From: an uncultured Lachnospiraceae bacterium
GTDB lineage: Bacteria > Bacillota > Clostridia > Lachnospirales > Lachnospiraceae
Length of the DNA: 11,938 nucleotides
Direction of reading: 5' to 3'
NCBI GenBank assembly: GCA_910577445.1
Contig: CAJTMZ010000032.1
Location: forward strand, 20,810 to 32,747
How positions within the stretch are numbered: position 1 is the stretch's first letter; each line of letters begins with the position of its first letter. The notes beneath the pieces are model-generated. The model worked only from the letters and a program-made list of their open reading frames with translations, ran no database searches and was not told the DNA's origin. Below, piece after piece: positions 6,841 through 11,938 of the stretch. Made by a program: the position numbers and the translations under genes.

Positions 6841-6898
6841 GCATCACTCCCTGACGTCACAGGCATATTATATACTAAAAACAAAAAGGTATTTCATT

Positions 6899-7798
6899 AT
6901 GTATTTTTCTATTGGCATTGTCATTTTCGCATTGCTTCTCGTTTTGATATTTTCCGCCAGCCGGAAACGCCAGGCCGTCAAAAAAGTCTGCTCCATGTCC
7001 TGCGCGGAAAAGGTTTCGCTGCTTGATTCCCTGATTGAGCCCTTTGGCTACTGCTATGATGAAAGACAGGACCTTATCTCCTCACGAAACGACGCATGGC
7101 AGCGTGAAATGGGCTACACCGCCCTGTTTGATTACGCGGCTTCCCGCTTCAATATGGTATTTGATTTTCTGCCGGTCTATTTCCCGTACCGCGGCAGGAC
7201 CTGGCTTATTGAATTCTGGAAAGGCCAGTACGGTATCAACACCGGCGCCGAAGTGGGTATCTACCACGCGGACCGAATCCTTTCGGACAAAGAACTGGCA
7301 ACCGCTTTATTCCAGGCCGTGGATGATAAAGATATGCTCCCGGTTTCCTTTAAGCTTCTTAAAAACGGGAAACCGCTGGCCTGCCTTTCCAAAAAGACCT
7401 GGTGGCTGACCGCCTTTTTTATGGGAATGTTCTCCAGACCTTGCGAACTGGAACTGATTGTCAGCATCCAGTTTCCTGACCATGAGATGCGATGCGGCTT
7501 TTTAAAAGCCTTATATCAGACTGAAATATCGGCTAATCTCGTCAGGGTCTGCGGAAATACCGTTTCCGTATCCTATTGCGACGCCAAAGAACGGCACTAC
7601 GGCTTTTTTAGCCGCTTAAGCCGCAAATGGTCGCAGTTTACAAACCGGATTTTCTGCCGTATTTATTTGCATATCACACGTTATTTTACCTGTACAGTGG
7701 ATAGGCTTCTCTATTTATACTACCTTCTGCCGTTTGCTTTCCGCAGGATGTTAAAACCCCGCAGATACTGCAAATGTAAAAAGTGCCGCAGGAAATAA
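6899..7798 (+). CDS. DUF4474 domain protein, membrane-anchored
   Basis: This is a 299-residue protein of unknown function. Residues 3-20 are a hydrophobic helix followed by SRKRQ, so it is probably an N-terminal membrane anchor with the rest in the cytosol (positive-inside rule). The body resembles DUF4474: FGYCYDERQDL at 49-59, DAWQREMGY at 65-73, then VYFPYRGRTWLIEFWKGQYG at 93-112, the most conserved stretch, followed by TGAEVGIY. A second hydrophobic patch lies near 168-178. The C-terminus (about 240-299) is rich in Arg and Lys and ends in a C-x-C-x-x-C cluster (CKCKKC). The ribosome site is weak (AAAAAGG about 9 bases before the ATG), and no convincing plus-strand promoter is visible. 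It lies 54 bases upstream of the metallophosphoesterase gene and probably shares its transcript. Confidence 0.8.
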   Translation: MYFSIGIVIFALLLVLIFSASRKRQAVKKVCSMSCAEKVSLLDSLIEPFGYCYDERQDLISSRNDAWQREMGYTALFDYAASRFNMVFDFLPVYFPYRGRTWLIEFWKGQYGINTGAEVGIYHADRILSDKELATALFQAVDDKDMLPVSFKLLKNGKPLACLSKKTWWLTAFFMGMFSRPCELELIVSIQFPDHEMRCGFLKALYQTEISANLVRVCGNTVSVSYCDAKERHYGFFSRLSRKWSQFTNRIFCRIYLHITRYFTCTVDRLLYLYYLLPFAFRRMLKPRRYCKCKKCRRK

Positions 7799-7852
7799 AC
7801 TTCCGTTAGGCAAAAAATCCGTAAACATTGTCTGAATAAAAAGGAGTATCCT

Positions 7853-8752
7853 ATGAGCTATGATTCCCGCCTTTCACGCGCGTTTCAAAACGCGCCTGTT
7901 CTGCCCCTCAATATGCGCAGCCGTTATGTCCTTATCAGCGACTGCCACCGTGGCAGCGGAAATTCCAACGATAATTTTCTGAAAAACCAGAATCTTTATT
8001 TTACCGCGCTAAAGCATTATTATGAATGCGGTTTTACCTATATTGAACTGGGAGACGGGGATGAGCTCTGGGAAAACAGGAAAATGAGCCAGATTATTGA
8101 AATCCATAACAATGTATTCTGGCTCCTCTCCCTGTTCTTCAAAGCCGGCAGGCTGTATATGATGTATGGCAACCATGATATGGAAAAGAAAAAAACAGGC
8201 TATGGCGATAACTTCTGTGCTTCTTACTTTTGTACGGACGCCCAGTGCCATAGGCCACTTTTTCCCAATCTTAAGTTTCACGAGGGCATCATTCTGGAAA
8301 ATGCAGGCCAAAATTTCAGGTTTTATCTCACCCACGGGCACCAGGCGGATTTTTTTAATTCCACCTGCTGGAAGCTGACAAGGTTTCTGGTCAGATATCT
8401 GTGGAAGCCTTTGGAGCATTTCGGCGTGCTGGACCCTACCAGCGCCGCCAAAAATTATAAACGGAAAGATAAAACCGAACAAAAGCTCAGTCATTATGCA
8501 AAGAACCACGACATTATGCTTGTTACCGGACATACCCACAGGCCAAGGCTGAATCCCGATGATTTATCTTACATAAATACCGGAAGCTGCGTCCATCCCC
8601 GCTGCGTTACCTGTATTGAGATTGCCTGCGGAAAAATCATACTGGTAAAATGGGCGCTTTCCACGAGGGCGGATGGGGCTCTTTATGTGGCCAGGTCGGT
8701 GCTTATGGAGAGAGAATTATATTCTTCTGCTTTCCGTTCATCCATGATTTAA
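7853..8752 (+). CDS. Calcineurin-like metallophosphoesterase
   Basis: This 299-residue cytosolic protein has a two-metal phosphoesterase active site. The conserved blocks are in order: SDCH (D30, H32), GDGDELWE (D68), GNHD (N107, H108), THGH (H161, H163) and TGHTH (H227, H229). The layout resembles LpxH-like enzymes more than the Ser/Thr phosphatases. Clostridia do not normally make lipid A, however, so the substrate is probably another phospho- or pyrophospho-compound. The GDGDE block and several Cys residues (121, 127, 132, 246, 251, 254) are distinctive. AAAGGAG lies 6 bases before the ATG. The last 50 bases overlap the 3' end of the dehydrogenase gene on the opposite strand. The class is certain; the substrate is unknown. 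Confidence 0.88.
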   Translation: MSYDSRLSRAFQNAPVLPLNMRSRYVLISDCHRGSGNSNDNFLKNQNLYFTALKHYYECGFTYIELGDGDELWENRKMSQIIEIHNNVFWLLSLFFKAGRLYMMYGNHDMEKKKTGYGDNFCASYFCTDAQCHRPLFPNLKFHEGIILENAGQNFRFYLTHGHQADFFNSTCWKLTRFLVRYLWKPLEHFGVLDPTSAAKNYKRKDKTEQKLSHYAKNHDIMLVTGHTHRPRLNPDDLSYINTGSCVHPRCVTCIEIACGKIILVKWALSTRADGALYVARSVLMERELYSSAFRSSMI

Positions 8753-9656
8753 GATTTTCAAATACGATGTCCGCCCTTAAATCCATGGACTCCTTTGTGG
8801 CAAATGCAGTATGAGGGGTAACCAACGTGTTTTTACAATGCAGCAGGCAATGCATTTTATCAATGGGAGGCTCTGACTCGAAAACATCAATACCGGCACC
8901 GCCTAAGTTTCCGTTGTTTAATGCTTCCGCCAGAGCTACTGAATCTACTACCTGTCCTCTGGACGTGTTAATTAAAATAGCATTCTTTTTCATAAGAGAA
9001 AGTCTTTCTCTGTTAATTAACCCTTTTGTTTCCTCTGTTAACGGGCAATGAAGTGTTACTATGTCTGATTTTTGAAGCAGCTCGTCCAACGAAACATAAG
9101 TAATAAAATCATTATACTGTTGTTCCATATTCTTTCTGTTTCCTAAAATCCGGCAGCCAAACGCTTTGCATAGCTCTGCTGTCCGCGTGCCAATCTTTCC
9201 CATACCTACTATACCCACCGTCTTTCCCCTCAGCTCCGTCCCTATAAGGCCGTCTTTTGTAGCGCCTTTCCTGCACTGCGTTTCCATCTCGCGCATGTTT
9301 CGCAGTAAGGACAGCATCATACCGATTGCCAGTTCTGCCACAGCCTGTGTTGAATAACCGGAAGCATTGCTAACAGCAACTCCGCATTCTCTTGCCGCTT
9401 TCAAATCGATATGGTCTACTCCCGTAAAAGCGACATCAATAAATTTTAAATTGGGACAACCCTTTATAACTTTTCCTGACAAAGGCATGTTGGCAACAAT
9501 AATAACATCTGCATCCTTTGCCCTCTCCATTTGAATTTCCTCTGAATTATCTCTGTCATACAGACAAATCTCATGTCCTGCATCTTCCAGCGGCGTAATA
9601 CATTCTTTCCATTTTATCTCGCTAATTCCCATAGATTCTAATACTACTATCTTCAA
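8703..9656 (-). CDS. D-isomer-specific 2-hydroxyacid dehydrogenase
   Basis: This 317-residue cytosolic oxidoreductase interconverts a 2-keto acid and a D-2-hydroxy acid using a nicotinamide cofactor. The Rossmann motif is GIVGMGKIG, with the GxGxxG glycines at 151, 153 and 156. The catalytic triad is R233 (INTSRG), E262 (DVFESEPP) and H282 (TPHTAF). The end of the second beta strand reads ILGNRKN, without the Asp that normally selects NADH, which hints at NADPH use. The length is normal for the phosphoglycerate dehydrogenase/glyoxylate reductase group. The in-frame start is TTG at 9656, with AAGGAG about 10 bases upstream. A better-placed ATG at 9661-9663 overlaps the stop codon of the glycosidase gene but is in another frame. 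The gene follows the glycosidase in a tight operon. The specific substrate cannot be deduced. Confidence 0.88.
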   Translation of the reverse strand: MKIVVLESMGISEIKWKECITPLEDAGHEICLYDRDNSEEIQMERAKDADVIIVANMPLSGKVIKGCPNLKFIDVAFTGVDHIDLKAARECGVAVSNASGYSTQAVAELAIGMMLSLLRNMREMETQCRKGATKDGLIGTELRGKTVGIVGMGKIGTRTAELCKAFGCRILGNRKNMEQQYNDFITYVSLDELLQKSDIVTLHCPLTEETKGLINRERLSLMKKNAILINTSRGQVVDSVALAEALNNGNLGGAGIDVFESEPPIDKMHCLLHCKNTLVTPHTAFATKESMDLRADIVFENLKSWMNGKQKNIILSP

Positions 9657-9659
9657 ATT

Positions 9660-11938
9660 TCATTTTCTCCTTTTATAATGTAATTTTGTTTCCTGGGCAG
9701 AATAAGCGCTCCTGGCCATAATATCGAATTCTTTCTTTTCATACCTCACTTTTATTTTTCTTGTTTCAAAAGGCATAAGATTAAAATAATTATCCTCAAA
9801 CACAAATCCCATTTCGTTACCATCATCGAGGCCGGAAAGTTCAATATTATGTGCAAACTTATCGGTTTTAATAATGATTTCATCTCCTTCCTGCTCCAGA
9901 CAGATAACTGCATCAGGATAAGGAAGATTTCTTTCTATTTCAACAAAATCATAATTTCTGCACAAGATAATTCCATTCCTATCTTTTAAACACGCATATA
10001 ATACACATGTTCTTAAAAACATGGGATATTCATCCAAATCCGTTAAAAATCTGCTGTCTTTTCCCGGGAGTTCAACTTCCATCTCCTTCTGATAAAGTAT
10101 CCGGTTTTCTTCCATATTAAAAACGCAAACCGTTAATACTCCGCTTTGTGCCTCCCTTAAATCATTTACCCCCCATATTTCAATATGTTCCTCCATATTA
10201 AAAGAAATCTGTACTTTTTCAAATACTCTTTTTACTGCAAAATATGTCTGTCCCGGTTCCAGGTCATAATCTAAAAGCCCACAGTAAATCTGTGGCCATG
10301 TATCATTTAGTTTCCAAATCAGTTCTCCCTGACATTTTATTTTTTCCTCTTTGCCTTTTCCTCTCTTTATTCTTTCTCCATACCGTTTCATGGATAAGGC
10401 ATGCGCTGCCTGGCACACGTATATAAGTTTTTCAGGCGTGTCCGCGTCATAAAATTCCTCAACAGGAGAACACCGATAAGATTCTGGTCCTCCGGTCAGC
10501 TTCATCCAAGCTGGAGGAAAGAGTTCATCCGAAAATCTGGTTCTTCTCGAAAGAAAACCTTCCGGCCAGAATTCGTTTGAATCAGGAATATACTTTTTCA
10601 GACTTCGATATACAGGTGGGGAAACTCTGGAATTTTCACTGAAAAACACCGGATATTTCTCATAGGGCACATACCATATATTATTCCATCCGTGCATATC
10701 TCCTTTTCTCGGGTCATTATAAAATTCTCCACCGCTGGGGGAATTCTCGTAATATAATAAATCAGGCGCCAGTTCTTTCAAGACATCGGAATACATATGA
10801 AAAATTTTTTCTCCTATATAGCGCTTGCCCGACTGTAACAATTCTGCTGTCATCTGACACTCATTTCCTCCGCACCACAAAAATACGGCTGCGTGATGGG
10901 AAAATTTTTCTACAAGATATCTTGCTTCTTTTTCATATAAAATCATAAATTCCTGGCTATCAGGGAACATTCCATAATTATGAAAAAATTCTGTCCATAT
11001 CAAGATTCCCATTCTGTCTGCCATATCATAAACGTCTTCCGGAAAGGGCTCTCCACCGCCCCATAAACGCAGACAATTCATATTGGCTTCCACTGCAAGC
11101 CGTAATAATTTTTCGGTTCTTTCCTGATTGAAACAGTGTGTAATTCCATCAACCGGCACCAAATTTGCTCCCCACAGCCTTATCTTTTCTCCATTTATCC
11201 AAAACCGGAAGTTATCACCATACTGGATTTTTCGAAATCCCACTTTCTTTATCTGACTTTCGAGACATATTCCTTCCGTTTCCAAAGACACAATAACTGT
11301 ATATAAAGGTTGTCCTCCATATCCAACCGGCCACCAAAGCTCAATATCCTCTACCATCCAGTTAAATTCTCCGGCGAATTTTCCAGATGCACTAAGCTCT
11401 TTTTTCTCCTGTCTTATCATTGTTCCATCAGGCGTTAAAAGACTCGCACATATCTGCCCGCATTTGTCAGCAAACCACTCCCCTTCCGTGTGAATCTTTA
11501 TATCCGCCGTACGGTTTTTCCAGTTTACATCATTCTCGATACGAAACTGTTGAAGGCATCCTGTGCTGTACTCCAAAAGTTCCACAGAGTCAAAAACGCC
11601 TACAGGACAAAAATAGGGTTTAATTCCAAGAAAATCCGCATAGTCATGGGTTGCTTTCCGAATATAATGTGATTTCGGTATCACACCTTTCCATTCTTTG
11701 GGTTCTTCATAGTTTTCCAAATATGTAACCGGAGATTTAAAATAAAACAGCAGGCAATTATTTTCCTTTATTCTGTCTGTAATATCACACCGAAAAGGAT
11801 AATACATATCCTTGTGCTCACCGATTTTTTCTCCATTAAGCCATATATCCACAACAGTATCAAGACCTTTGCATAAAAGAATGGTTTTGTCCTGCTCTTC
11901 TTCTTTCTGAAAATCGCATTGGTAAATCCAGTCTTTTT
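9660..11938 (-). CDS. Glycoside hydrolase family 2, beta-mannosidase type (5' end beyond window)
   Basis: The frame is open to the right edge, beginning within KDWIYQCDFQ, so the N-terminus is missing and the GTG at 11852 is internal. About 758 residues are visible. The order is the usual GH2 one: a jelly-roll sugar-binding domain with VDIWLNGEKIGEH, immunoglobulin-like domains with the linker ELWWPVGYGGQPLY, then a TIM barrel. In the barrel, RLWGGGEPFPEDVYD and TEFFHN lead to LWCGGNE, whose Glu (residue 331 counted from position 11852) is the probable acid/base. SENSRVSP holds the probable nucleophile Glu406. These match the beta-mannosidase branch rather than beta-galactosidase or glucuronidase. 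It probably removes terminal mannose or related sugars from plant or host glycans. The cellular location cannot be judged without the N-terminus. Its TGA overlaps an ATG that precedes the dehydrogenase gene. Confidence 0.88.
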   Translation of the reverse strand, partial: KDWIYQCDFQKEEEQDKTILLCKGLDTVVDIWLNGEKIGEHKDMYYPFRCDITDRIKENNCLLFYFKSPVTYLENYEEPKEWKGVIPKSHYIRKATHDYADFLGIKPYFCPVGVFDSVELLEYSTGCLQQFRIENDVNWKNRTADIKIHTEGEWFADKCGQICASLLTPDGTMIRQEKKELSASGKFAGEFNWMVEDIELWWPVGYGGQPLYTVIVSLETEGICLESQIKKVGFRKIQYGDNFRFWINGEKIRLWGANLVPVDGITHCFNQERTEKLLRLAVEANMNCLRLWGGGEPFPEDVYDMADRMGILIWTEFFHNYGMFPDSQEFMILYEKEARYLVEKFSHHAAVFLWCGGNECQMTAELLQSGKRYIGEKIFHMYSDVLKELAPDLLYYENSPSGGEFYNDPRKGDMHGWNNIWYVPYEKYPVFFSENSRVSPPVYRSLKKYIPDSNEFWPEGFLSRRTRFSDELFPPAWMKLTGGPESYRCSPVEEFYDADTPEKLIYVCQAAHALSMKRYGERIKRGKGKEEKIKCQGELIWKLNDTWPQIYCGLLDYDLEPGQTYFAVKRVFEKVQISFNMEEHIEIWGVNDLREAQSGVLTVCVFNMEENRILYQKEMEVELPGKDSRFLTDLDEYPMFLRTCVLYACLKDRNGIILCRNYDFVEIERNLPYPDAVICLEQEGDEIIIKTDKFAHNIELSGLDDGNEMGFVFEDNYFNLMPFETRKIKVRYEKKEFDIMARSAYSAQETKLHYKRRK

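Noticed and set aside
8009..8539. Minus-strand open frame of 176 codons within the phosphoesterase gene
   Set aside because: The plus strand carries all the metallophosphoesterase motifs; the antisense frame shows none.
11850..11852. GTG at 11850-11852 as the true start of the GH2 gene
   Set aside because: The same frame stays open to the window edge and encodes typical GH2 N-terminal sequence before it (DWIYQC... LCKGLDTVVDIW), so the gene is cut by the edge.

Overview
The window looks like chromosomal DNA from a low-to-mid GC Firmicute of the class Clostridia, most likely a gut Lachnospiraceae. The basis is strong AGGAGG-type ribosome sites, TTGACA/TATAAT promoters, a YtrA-type GntR/ABC operon, and proteins carrying DUF4037, DUF4125 and DUF4474, families I associate with gut clostridia. 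No tRNA, rRNA, insertion sequence, phage gene or CRISPR array is visible. No gene-free stretch exceeds 300 bases.

Layout, left to right. (1) At 1-769 on the minus strand: the first 38 codons of aroA (EPSP synthase, cut by the left edge), preceded by a HAD-IIB phosphatase that seems to lack about a third of its cap domain. (2) At 863-3024 on the minus strand: a self-contained operon with promoter and overlapping palindrome, then a GntR/YtrA repressor, an ABC ATPase, an ABC-2 permease and a hairpin terminator. (3) At 3050-6840 on the minus strand: a promoter, a large three-part protein (TPR, DUF4037 nucleotidyltransferase-like, DUF4125), and a MATE transporter whose ATG directly follows the TAG of the upstream gene. 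This unit ends in a strong terminator whose hairpin contains the MATE stop codon. (4) At 6899-8752 on the plus strand: a membrane-anchored DUF4474 protein and a calcineurin-like metallophosphoesterase, apparently co-transcribed. (5) At 8703-11938 on the minus strand: a GH2 beta-mannosidase-type glycosidase (5' end beyond the right edge) that overlaps or abuts a D-2-hydroxyacid dehydrogenase gene.

Block 5 is clearly AT-richer than block 4: hand-counted 60-base lines give 32-40% GC against 53-58%. The change falls where the two blocks overlap tail-to-tail by 50 bases, so this may be a recombination junction. The best candidate for an undescribed system is block 3. It pairs a multidrug-type exporter with a protein that has the glycine-serine...Asp-x-Asp signature of the nucleotidyltransferase fold, bracketed by TPRs and a second uncharacterised domain.
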